From: CAZJLN01 sp964540765
Lineage (GTDB): Bacteria; Chloroflexota; Anaerolineae; Anaerolineales; Anaerolineaceae
Assembly (NCBI GenBank): GCA_964540765.1
Contig: CAZINW010000020.1
Location: 1 to 37,816, forward strand
Reading direction: 5' to 3'
DNA: 37,816 nucleotides
Positions 9,626 to 16,958 of this stretch are shown here, one piece after another (the stretch's first letter is position 1; each line of letters begins with the position of its first letter). A model generated the notes under the pieces. It was not told the DNA's origin and ran no database searches. It saw only the letters and a program-made list of their open reading frames with translations. Both the position numbers and the translations under genes were made by a program.

Positions 9626-9648
9626 CATTGGTGTAATTATGCTTGTTG

Positions 9649-10128
9649 TTACTTGGTTTTACTGTCGATCACATGGACGTTCTTTGCCTTGACTTCAATG
9701 CGCTTGGGCTGGGCTTCCTCTTTCTTGGGCAGGTGCAGGGTGAGTATGCCGTTGTCTATTTCAGCATCAATCTTGCCTGAGTCGATCAAACCCGGCATGC
9801 TGATAGTGCGGAAGAATGAACCCACCCGTCGTTCTTTAAGATGGTAACGACCTTCTTCCTTGCTCTCTTTTTCTTCCTGCATTTCACCCTTGATGGTGAG
9901 CGCGTTATTGGTATAGGTGATGTCGATCTTCTCAGGATCAAACCCGGCCACATTGGCTGTTACGGTAAACTCATTTTCCTTTTCGATCACATCCAGCGGC
10001 AGTGAAAATTGCAGGGGTTCATCCCATTCCATGCCAAACTCACCAAAGGCACGATCCAGCATGCGGTCAAACGCCCGGTTCATTGAATAGGCATCCCGTA
10101 AGGGATCTCGACGAATTATGTTAACCAT
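9649..10128 (-). CDS. Hsp20/alpha-crystallin family small heat-shock protein
   Basis: A 159-residue cytoplasmic holdase chaperone. The alpha-crystallin domain covers about residues 45-145: LPLDVIEKENEFTVTANVAGFDPEKIDITYTNNALTIKGE, then FFRTISMPGLIDSGKIDAEIDNGILTLHLPKKEE, with the conserved GILTLHLPK signature. The short C-terminal extension holds KRIEVKAK. AGGAGG is seven bases before the ATG. It is transcribed alone, ends at the hairpin 9594-9625, and diverges from the deaminase gene. A TTGACA lies upstream on the minus strand (about 10182) but without a clear -10; no CIRCE-type inverted repeat was seen. Confidence 0.95.
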   Translation of the reverse strand: MVNIIRRDPLRDAYSMNRAFDRMLDRAFGEFGMEWDEPLQFSLPLDVIEKENEFTVTANVAGFDPEKIDITYTNNALTIKGEMQEEKESKEEGRYHLKERRVGSFFRTISMPGLIDSGKIDAEIDNGILTLHLPKKEEAQPKRIEVKAKNVHVIDSKTK

Positions 10129-10311
10129 CGCGTACCTCCTTTATTAAAGTACTTGAATTTCCATGGTTTTAGTTTAGCCTGTCAATGTTAGAAGAAAATA
10201 TGAGGGATGTAAAAAATATGTCAATTCCTGCGGGATCAGAGAGATGAGCATCAGCCAGTTATAATAAAAGTATTGAAATCTCAGGCATTAATCATTAATA
10301 AGGAGAAGTCC

Positions 10312-10704
10312 ATGTCACCTACTTACACGCCCGTTGAAATGATCCAAAAAGCGCTTTCGGTATGCCATCCGCGCCAGTTGGCACATGCCAACTCGGCAGG
10401 CGGCGTAGCCTGCGCACTGGAAAGCATCAGCGGCAGGCTTTACTACGGTGTCTGCATCGATATCAGCAGCGGGATCGGATTTTGCGCCGAGCACAGCGCC
10501 ATTGCCGCCATGATCACAGCCAGGGAAAGCGGCATCAAGCAGATTGTGGCTGTTGTGGAAGGCGGGCAAGTGCTGCCCCCCTGCGGACGCTGCCGTGAGT
10601 TCATCGCCCAGATTGACGATGCCAACCTGGGGAACACGCAGGTCATCCTCGCACCCGACAAGGTTGTCAGGTTGGCTGAATTATTGCCATATCCTTACTG
10701 TTAA
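10312..10704 (+). CDS. Cytidine-deaminase-fold protein, blasticidin-S-deaminase-like
   Basis: A 130-residue zinc deaminase. The metal site is clear: Cys58-Ala-Glu60 in GFCAEHSAIAAM and Cys91/Cys94 in PPCGRCREF. Length (130), the start of the core and the ending LLPYPYC resemble blasticidin-S deaminase and other short cytidine-deaminase-like enzymes more than the housekeeping Cdd, but true substrate preference cannot be read. An upstream in-frame start at 10273 would add 13 residues; AAGGAGA just before the ATG at 10312 decides for the shorter form. A TATAAT at 10260-10265 may be its -10. It is transcribed alone, diverging from hsp20. Confidence 0.8.
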   Translation: MSPTYTPVEMIQKALSVCHPRQLAHANSAGGVACALESISGRLYYGVCIDISSGIGFCAEHSAIAAMITARESGIKQIVAVVEGGQVLPPCGRCREFIAQIDDANLGNTQVILAPDKVVRLAELLPYPYC

Positions 10705-10726
10705 ATAGATGGAAGGCAAATGATAG

Positions 10727-10888
10727 GCTTTAGACTTAAGAAAGGCGGTCGTCGTCCCAGCAGGCACTGTTCACAACATTATCAACACATCCTCAGCCAG
10801 ACCCCTGAAGTTATATACCATCTATGCGCCGCCCAATCACCCGGCTGAATTTTCAGCCATGCTTCAAGATCAGGTATGCTCCGCGGTT
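10727..10888 (+). pseudogene. Remnant of a cupin-domain protein (C-terminal end)
   Basis: One frame reads VVVPAGTVHNIINTSS, then ARPLKLYTIYAPPNHPAEF. This matches the C-terminal part of small cupin proteins (VPAGTxHNxxN, LKLYTIYAPPEHP). There is no start codon or N-terminal half: an in-frame stop lies at 10724-10726 and the upstream sequence is the deaminase gene. After about residue 50 the frame runs on as non-cupin sequence. This is best read as a decayed, truncated gene. Confidence 0.65.
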
Positions 10889-11260
10889 CCTGACAGTCAG
10901 ATTGCAACTCTGACCTGCAGCTTACATTGCAGCGCTTGTCATGAAGCAGAAAAATTCGATATCTCGATTTATGGAAAAATGGATCTTGCAGTTCTGAATA
11001 TTTCAAATCCAAATTTTAACAAAATGAATAAATCAAAAAGACCAATTCGGAAGCGTTCTTCTATTTTTATCAAGCCCTTGAGACGATGAAAAAAACAGTG
11101 AGCAGCCATTTTGAATTTTTTTCTCATATTTTTACTCTAATTTCAGCGGTATGAACCACTTTGTACATATAGCTAAAAGTTCAGACTTTTAATGCAAGGG
11201 TAGGATTAAGAATCATTGGCGAAGAGTGGGGGGACTGATTGACTGGTCGGTGTTGCCATT
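10889..11260. other. Non-coding stretch after the cupin remnant
   Basis: The cupin frame stays open to 11089 but with a composition unlike a protein (Lys/Arg/Asn-rich end). Beyond it are A/T-rich bases with no RNA, repeat or gene that I recognise, up to the 3' end of the minus-strand LuxR-propeller gene. Confidence 0.5.
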
Positions 11261-13093
11261 TCAATCCACCAATAAGTGGGAATCTTCCATCAATTCCGGT
11301 GGAATGATATTGCTGTCTGGCAGCATATCCGGCACTTGAATTGATGCAGCAATCTGCCAGTTTAAATCCAATGCTGTGAGATTTGGCGCTTTAAGCTCCA
11401 TCACAGTATAGTAAGGCCCATGCCCGAAAAATAGATTGACTGCGCTGATGTCCTGTTGGTAACGGTTGAGAATGGCATAGGCCTGCTGCCCACCAATGGT
11501 TAAATCCAAGTATGCGTTGCCTGTCTCCTCACGTCCATTGTAGGACCAATAGCTTTTCACCTGTTCTAATAAAGAGGAAGCTGTAGGTAAGCGGTACGTG
11601 TCAATTCTGATCAGATTGCTCATTTCAGGAGCTGCAAACATTTGCCCTTTGAGCACAACCCGGGGTGAAGTCCTTTCATTATCTGATGACCGGGTGTATT
11701 GTGTGTATTGTGACACAGTCCAATCCAATGGATAATCAAAGGCAAAATTAAAATCATCATCGCAGTAGGTTTGAAAACCTGGTTCAGGCTGGTACTGTTC
11801 GGTTAATTGCATACAATAACCAGCGGAAGTCGCTCCTGTTCCAGGATCCAGAACCCAGACTTTCCCCTCCGGGTCTCTCATTTCAATTTGATCAGCCACC
11901 TTCCAGGCAGAGGTCACTTTCCGAAGGGCATCAGCACCGCTCATGGTTGCTGCTTTGAGTTTGACTGTATCAATGACCAGGATCGAGGTTGTGTCAGCGT
12001 AAGGACCCGAGCCTGAATATTCTCCAATACAGGGCTGGTTAGCAATGGTCAGGGTAAGCGACTTTCCATCAGGAGCCCAGAAAATGTTGCCGGCATCATA
12101 ATTCCACTTGGGAGCAAGGTTTACTTTCCGGTCTTCCCCAAAGACCAGATTGCGGATGCGCAGATCCAGACTTCTTTGCTGAATATAAGCCAATTGCGAT
12201 TCGTCAGGAGATAAGGCAATATAGTAGGCAATTGATGGTAACAATTCGTAGACTTCCCCTGTGGTCAGATCGACCCGCTGCAGATCAGAGCCATTTACGG
12301 GCAATGGTTTGCAGCCTTCAACCGTGGGCATGTTGGTATAGTAGAAATATTGCCCATCCAGCGACCACTGCACCGGTTGGGGATCAGTGCTGCCCAAACC
12401 TGCATCCTGCCAGCGGTCGATCACAATCCACCAGAGTCTGCCATTGGGCACCCCAATATCCAATCGTGTATAGGTCTGACCAAGGTCGGAACCTGGTTTG
12501 GGAGAAGCAAAAATCCTTCTGGCGAACCATTTACCATCCGGCGAGACCGAACCCCATTGGGAAACATCCATCTCAGAAAAATCTGGGGCTGGTGAAGGAG
12601 TCATGGCCGGAGCCACCAATGAAGATGACTGATCTGGCGTTGCTGAAAATGTTATCGCTGGAGTTTCAGGCGATGATACTTGTTCTGGCGTTTTATTAGC
12701 CCCATTATTTTTGAAGAAGACCAAAAGAATGATCAGGACACCGACCAGCATCACTGAGCCTGTAATGGTTAATATCTTTTTACCCATGGAAATCCTCCGA
12801 GGTGATTTTGACTTTACGTCATTATCAACCGATCCAGAGGGTGATTCAACTGTGGATTCCCGCAAATCTTCAGCTTTCAACCTGTTTGTAGTGTCAGAGT
12901 TACTTTTGGTGATTAGCAAGATTGCTTCTGAACGTGAACTGACCCCCAGCTTGGCATAGATATTACCCAGGTGAAATTCAACCGTACGGATACTTACGCC
13001 CAGGTTAAATGCAATTTGTTTATTGCTTTTACCCTCGAGAAGCAGGTCAATGACGGCTTTTTCTTTCTTGCTGAATTGGTCCAAGATTTCCAT
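11261..13093 (-). CDS. Membrane-bound LuxR-type regulator with extracytoplasmic beta-propeller
   Basis: A 610-residue fusion. Residues 1-63 are a LuxR/GerE HTH (FSKKEKAVIDLLLEGKSNKQIAFNLGVS, then RTVEFHLGNIYAKLGVSSR). A charged linker leads to one membrane helix (about 106-127), then a Ser/Pro/Thr-rich spacer. The rest carries PD40/TolB-like propeller repeats (VSPDGKWFARRIF, WSLDGQYFYYTN, LSPDESQLAYIQ, WAPDGKSLTLTI) and a C-terminal domain. The DNA-binding part would be cytoplasmic and the propeller outside, as in a one-component membrane sensor regulator. The ligand is unknown. The start lacks a good ribosome site, but the HTH begins at residue 8, so it cannot be much later. A lux-box-like palindrome lies 88 bp upstream. 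Confidence 0.85.
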   Translation of the reverse strand: MEILDQFSKKEKAVIDLLLEGKSNKQIAFNLGVSIRTVEFHLGNIYAKLGVSSRSEAILLITKSNSDTTNRLKAEDLRESTVESPSGSVDNDVKSKSPRRISMGKKILTITGSVMLVGVLIILLVFFKNNGANKTPEQVSSPETPAITFSATPDQSSSLVAPAMTPSPAPDFSEMDVSQWGSVSPDGKWFARRIFASPKPGSDLGQTYTRLDIGVPNGRLWWIVIDRWQDAGLGSTDPQPVQWSLDGQYFYYTNMPTVEGCKPLPVNGSDLQRVDLTTGEVYELLPSIAYYIALSPDESQLAYIQQRSLDLRIRNLVFGEDRKVNLAPKWNYDAGNIFWAPDGKSLTLTIANQPCIGEYSGSGPYADTTSILVIDTVKLKAATMSGADALRKVTSAWKVADQIEMRDPEGKVWVLDPGTGATSAGYCMQLTEQYQPEPGFQTYCDDDFNFAFDYPLDWTVSQYTQYTRSSDNERTSPRVVLKGQMFAAPEMSNLIRIDTYRLPTASSLLEQVKSYWSYNGREETGNAYLDLTIGGQQAYAILNRYQQDISAVNLFFGHGPYYTVMELKAPNLTALDLNWQIAASIQVPDMLPDSNIIPPELMEDSHLLVD

Positions 13094-13180
13094 GTTTTTT
13101 TACTGTATTGTCATGACGACTCAGTATTTACTAGTGTAACATGACAACGCCCTGTTAAATTTAAGTTGGCGCCAAAAAAG

Positions 13181-13200
13181 ACCTGTGGAAATCCACAGGT
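13181..13200. promoter_or_regulatory. Lux-box-like 20-bp palindrome
   Basis: Two 9-bp arms flank two bases, with outer sequence ACCTGT-N8-ACAGGT, the same six-base arms and 8-base gap as the Vibrio lux box. It lies 88 bp before the LuxR-type gene and 225 bp before the kinase operon on the other strand. Another 10-bp palindrome, TTGGCGCCAA, is at 13166-13175. Function as an operator is inferred. Confidence 0.5.
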
Positions 13201-13327
13201 TATCTTAAATTAAGGGATTTAGTGATCTTACAGGTGATTACAGAAACAAATTTTCTAAATATCTGCATATTCCTTTCACAAAACTGAGCCAAAGTCGCAA
13301 ATCCGGATGCAATCCGTTATAATTGTT

Positions 13328-13400
13328 TATAATGTGAATTAGCCCCCCTCATCGCTGCACATTCTCACATATCCACGCCACACATCGCCGCACGGGGGCT
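13328..13400 (+). promoter_or_regulatory. Promoter -10 and hairpin leader of the kinase/CHAD operon
   Basis: TATAAT at 13328-13333 is a likely -10 (no good -35). Just downstream, AGCCCCC (13341-13347) can pair with GGGGGCT (13394-13400), enclosing a C/A-rich unpaired loop. The stem ends about 10 bp before the AAGGAGAG ribosome site, so the leader could affect translation. Confidence 0.4.
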
Positions 13401-13425
13401 TCTCAAGAAACAAGGAGAGTTTCTC

Positions 13426-14163
13426 GTGTTAAGATCCAACAACACCCAGGGCAAGCTGATTGTCGTTGAAGGCATTGACGGCTCCGGCAAGTCCACCCAG
13501 ATCGACCTGCTTTACAAGTGGCTCCAGTCACAGGGCTATTCCGTCTACTTCAGTGAATGGAACAGCTCGGAGCTGGTGAAGAGCACCACCAAGGCTGCCA
13601 AAAAAGCCAAAACCTTCACCCCCACCACCTTCAGTATCCTGCAGTGTACTGACTTTGCCGACCGCTGGGAAAACAGTATCTATCCGCTGTTGAAAGCCGG
13701 CGTGATCGTTTTGGCTGACCGCTACGCCTTCACCGCTTTTGCCCGCGATGTGGCTCGCGGTGTGGATCCAGCCTGGGTGCGCAGCATGTATTCCTTTGCC
13801 ATCCAGCCGGACGCAGCCTTGTTCTTCCGCGTCCCGCTTGAGGTTGCCATTGGGCGCATCACCGGGGCACGGTCAAAACTGAAATTTTATGAAGCCGGCA
13901 TGGACTTGAATCTTTCGGAGAATATCAATGAAAGTTTCAAGCTCTTTCAGGGACGCATCCTGGCAGAATATGAGAAAATGGTGGATGAGTTTGGGCTAAC
14001 TGTGATCGACGGGACGCTGTTGGTCAAGGAGCAGCAGAAACAGTTCCGCAACATCGTCAAGAAGATCCTGCGCGGTTGGGAAGGGCTGCCCAACCCCAAC
14101 AAGCAACCGATCACATACAAAAACCCACAGGCAGAGACCAAAGCCAAGAGAGGTAAAAAATGA
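13426..14163 (+). CDS. Thymidylate kinase-like P-loop kinase (first copy)
   Basis: A 245-residue dTMP-kinase-like protein. The P-loop is GIDGSGKST with Lys22. The DR(Y/H) motif is VLADRYAFTAFARDVARG, and QPDAALFFRVPLEVAIGRI matches the PDxxxxL(x)xxPE region. Unlike standard Tmk it has a Lys-rich helix (STTKAAKKAKTFTPTTF) and a basic tail (KAKRGKK). Start is GTG with AAGGAGAG eight bases upstream. It heads a tightly packed operon; its stop overlaps the next ATG (ATGA). True dTMP kinase activity is possible, but two paralogs beside a CHAD protein suggest a different phosphate-transfer role. Confidence 0.82.
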   Translation: MLRSNNTQGKLIVVEGIDGSGKSTQIDLLYKWLQSQGYSVYFSEWNSSELVKSTTKAAKKAKTFTPTTFSILQCTDFADRWENSIYPLLKAGVIVLADRYAFTAFARDVARGVDPAWVRSMYSFAIQPDAALFFRVPLEVAIGRITGARSKLKFYEAGMDLNLSENINESFKLFQGRILAEYEKMVDEFGLTVIDGTLLVKEQQKQFRNIVKKILRGWEGLPNPNKQPITYKNPQAETKAKRGKK

Positions 14164-14873
14164 GAAAAGCAAACTTCTATGGCGCTGGCTTCCCATACCG
14201 CGAATTGGACAAGCTGCAAGGCAAACTGATCGTATTGGAAGGCACAGATGGCGTCGGGCGCTCAACGCAGATCAAACTGCTGCGCCGATATTTGGAGGAC
14301 GAGGGCTATGCCGTCTCGGATACTGGTTTGGCGCGCTCAGCATTGACCCAGGCAGGTCTGGACGAAGCCAAGCGGGGTCACACACTCAGCCCGATCACGA
14401 TGGGTCTGTTTTACGCAGCAGACTTTGCCGACCGCCTGGAAAACCTGATCATCCCAGCACTCCAGGCAGGTTTTGTGGTGCTTTCTGACCGCTATTTTTA
14501 CTCAGTGATTGTACGGGATATAATCCGCGGTGTGGATATAGATTGGGAACGCAAACTGTATGGTTTTGCTCTCAAGCCTGACCTGATACTGTATTTAAAG
14601 GCGAGCATACTCACCCTGGTTTCACGCTTGATCCACGGGCGTGGGTTGAACTACTGGGAAGCGGGTATGGACATCAACCTGGCGGATAATCTGTATGACA
14701 GCTTTGTGAAATACCAGACACAGGTGATTGACAAATTTGATAATTTAGCTGAAGAGTTTAATTTTGTCACGGTGGATGCTGATCGAAGCACAGACGAGAT
14801 CTTTGAGGAAGTTAAAGGGCATATCCTGGAATTACTCTACAACCGCCAACCAAAAACCAAGCGACCTAAGTAG
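14160..14873 (+). CDS. Thymidylate kinase-like protein with altered P-loop (second copy)
   Basis: A 237-residue paralog of the preceding protein. It shares GKLIVLEGTDGVGRST, DFADRLENLIIPALQAGFVVLSDRYF and YWEAGMDINLADNLYDSF with it. The P-loop Lys is replaced by Arg34 (GVGRST), so ordinary ATP-dependent kinase activity may be lost or reduced. The DRY motif remains. It starts within the stop of copy one. A pair of one normal and one degenerate kinase suggests a heterodimer or a regulatory subunit (inference). Confidence 0.8.
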   Translation: MRKANFYGAGFPYRELDKLQGKLIVLEGTDGVGRSTQIKLLRRYLEDEGYAVSDTGLARSALTQAGLDEAKRGHTLSPITMGLFYAADFADRLENLIIPALQAGFVVLSDRYFYSVIVRDIIRGVDIDWERKLYGFALKPDLILYLKASILTLVSRLIHGRGLNYWEAGMDINLADNLYDSFVKYQTQVIDKFDNLAEEFNFVTVDADRSTDEIFEEVKGHILELLYNRQPKTKRPK

Positions 14874-14934
14874 ATCAAGTCAGTCCAGCCGTGCAGAGAA
14901 TAACCCAACTGCAGGCTGCGAAAATGAGGAATAA

Positions 14935-15999
14935 ATGGCAACGATAAATCTGGATGCTGTGTGCATCTATGGCGCTCAGGTGATGTCAAAACACCTAAAT
15001 GCAATGGCAGGCGAAGTGGAGGGGGTGCGTGCCGGGCTGGATATTGAGTATATCCACCGCATGCGCGTGGCATCGCGGCGGATGCGCAGCGCGTTGGGAA
15101 TATTCCAGGATTGCTTCAGCAAGAAGGATTACAAACGCATTTTGGGGCAGATGCGCACGGTGACACGTGCATTGGGTGAAGCGCGGGATACTGACGTGCA
15201 GATCGCCCTGCTGACAGAGGTGGAGGCGCAGTTAGAAGAGGAGCGCCTGAAGCCAGGCATGCGGCGCCTGCTATTGCGCTTGAACCAGCAGCGCCAGGAA
15301 GCGCAGGCACATGTGGATGCCGCCATGGACATGCTGACAGAGAAACGGGTGATTGAAGGTATCCAGCAAGAATACCTGGCACCTGCACTTGCCGGTGTTG
15401 GCGAGGTGTATCTTTTTTCGCCAGCCCTTTACCAGTTGGCATTTGATTCTATTAAAACCCGCCTGGACGAGCTGCATTCCCATGAGCCCTTCATCCATGA
15501 CCCTGGGAACAAGCTGGAACTGCATGCCATGCGCATCAGTGCGAAGCGGCTGCGCTATAGCCTGGAAACTTTTGAGACTCTGTACATGGGTCAGTTGAAG
15601 ACGACGATCAACGCCATGCGTGAGCTTCAAGATTTGCTGGGTTTGATCCACGATATGGATGTGTGGGCTGAGTTCATCCCGACATTCATTGAAGAAGAGC
15701 GCACGCGTATTCGCACCTATTTCGGTCATGAGCGCCCGTTGAGGCGGCTGCTGCCCGGATTAGAAGCCTTCCAGGCATCACGGCTGGCGCTGCGGGATGA
15801 GACATATAAAAAATTCCTGACCTACTGGGACCAGGTTGAGGCTGAGGGTGTTTGGGATAAGCTGCAGCGCCTGATGCAAACGCCGATCGACCTTGAGACT
15901 GCCATGCAAATCCACGAAGTGCAGCCTGCTTTAAAACCGGATGAAAACCATGAAGGTGAGGAAGAAAAGGAAGCACAGATCAAAGCTGAGAACCTATGA
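14935..15999 (+). CDS. CHAD domain protein
   Basis: A 354-residue all-helical protein. CHAD features are clear: conserved His and Arg in EYIHRMRVASRRMRSALGIF, then LGEARDTDVQI, and the second-half repeat ELHAMRISAKRLRYSLETFE with LQDLLGLIHDMDVW. CHAD domains bind polyphosphate through conserved basic residues. No CYTH domain is attached. TGAGGA is five bases before the ATG. It follows the two kinase-like genes by 61 bp and overlaps the phosphoesterase start, so it belongs to their operon. Polyphosphate binding is family knowledge; linkage to the nearby PPK2 is inferred. Confidence 0.92.
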   Translation: MATINLDAVCIYGAQVMSKHLNAMAGEVEGVRAGLDIEYIHRMRVASRRMRSALGIFQDCFSKKDYKRILGQMRTVTRALGEARDTDVQIALLTEVEAQLEEERLKPGMRRLLLRLNQQRQEAQAHVDAAMDMLTEKRVIEGIQQEYLAPALAGVGEVYLFSPALYQLAFDSIKTRLDELHSHEPFIHDPGNKLELHAMRISAKRLRYSLETFETLYMGQLKTTINAMRELQDLLGLIHDMDVWAEFIPTFIEEERTRIRTYFGHERPLRRLLPGLEAFQASRLALRDETYKKFLTYWDQVEAEGVWDKLQRLMQTPIDLETAMQIHEVQPALKPDENHEGEEEKEAQIKAENL

Positions 16000-16736
16000 A
16001 AATAACCCTGCTCGCCGATGTTCATGCCAACTTACCAGCACTGGAAGCCGTGCTGGCACATGCTGAATCACAAGGGGCTTATGGGATGATCCTGAACCTG
16101 GGGGATTTTGTGGGGTATGGCGCTTTCCCGGAGGCAGTGGTGCGGCGCTTATGTGACCTGGGGGCGTTGAGTGTGATCGGCAATTATGACCAGAAGGTGA
16201 TCAACCGGAAGATGGTGGAGAGTGACTGGGCACGGGTGAAGAAGCCCGACAAACGCCTGGCATTCCGCTTTGCATACGAGCATCTTTCAGCTTCGAGCCG
16301 GGCACAGCTGATGATGGTGCCGGAGACACGCCGGTTGAACTTGGATGACATCAGCATCCTGATGACGCACGCCGGACCCGAAAGCATGGAGGAGTTCATT
16401 GGACCCAAAACACCCATCGGGCGTCTGTATGAGTTGGCTGAGATGGCAGCTGCGGATGTGATCCTCTGCGGGCACACCCACCTGCCCTTTTACAAGCAAG
16501 CGGGCAGAGCCACCTTCATCAACCCCGGCAGTGTGGGTAGACCGGATGATGGAGACCCACGTGCCAGCTATGCCGTGCTGAACATCGATAAGGGAAAACT
16601 GTCTGTGGAATTCTTCAGGGTGGAGTATGATGTGGAAGCAGCGGTGGCAGGCATTCATGCTGCTGAGCTGCCGGAGATCTTTGCGCAGATGCATATCCAG
16701 GGCAGGAACTATGACGACGTGATCGGGAAGAAATAG
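15996..16736 (+). CDS. Calcineurin-like metallophosphoesterase (YfcE/Metallophos_2 type)
   Basis: A 246-residue cytoplasmic phosphoesterase. Metal-site motifs appear in order: DVH (Asp8, His10), LGDFVGYG (Asp37), GNYD (Asn63), THAGPE and CGHTHLPF, then NPGSVGRPDDGDPRASYAVL, the end typical of this subfamily. Substrates in the family include phosphodiesters and dinucleoside polyphosphates; none can be assigned here. Its ATG overlaps the CHAD stop (ATGA), making it the last gene of the kinase/CHAD operon. Confidence 0.9.
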   Translation: MKITLLADVHANLPALEAVLAHAESQGAYGMILNLGDFVGYGAFPEAVVRRLCDLGALSVIGNYDQKVINRKMVESDWARVKKPDKRLAFRFAYEHLSASSRAQLMMVPETRRLNLDDISILMTHAGPESMEEFIGPKTPIGRLYELAEMAAADVILCGHTHLPFYKQAGRATFINPGSVGRPDDGDPRASYAVLNIDKGKLSVEFFRVEYDVEAAVAGIHAAELPEIFAQMHIQGRNYDDVIGKK

Positions 16737-16808
16737 AGCGTCCATCAATATCTCCTAATCAAAATAAAACCAGATATCTATTATTTACTCTTGCGATTGA
16801 AAAATAAT

Positions 16809-16858
16809 GAGATTGCTTCACTGCGTTCGCACGCTCTGCGTCCCTATGGGAATGACAT
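16809..16858 (-). repeat. REP-like intergenic repeat, copy 2
   Basis: Read on the minus strand, it starts ATGTCATTC and ends GTGAAGCAATCTC, with a GC-rich palindromic centre. It shares its ends (TCATT and GAAGCAATCT) with the element at 762-789. It lies between the phosphoesterase and sufS. Confidence 0.45.
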
Positions 16859-16958
16859 TATCACAGAACTGTTAGCGTGAGAGCAGATGATACATCCACC
16901 TGCCCTGATGGGTTGATTCTGGTAAAATACAGGCATATTTCAAGTTGAAAAGGTGAGC

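Noticed and set aside
10859..11089. 76-residue plus-strand frame as a gene
   Set aside because: Its start lies inside the cupin remnant, it has no ribosome site, and its second half is low-quality Lys/Arg/Asn sequence.
13181..13200. Palindrome as a terminator
   Set aside because: No gene ends near it on either strand, since both flanking genes start there.
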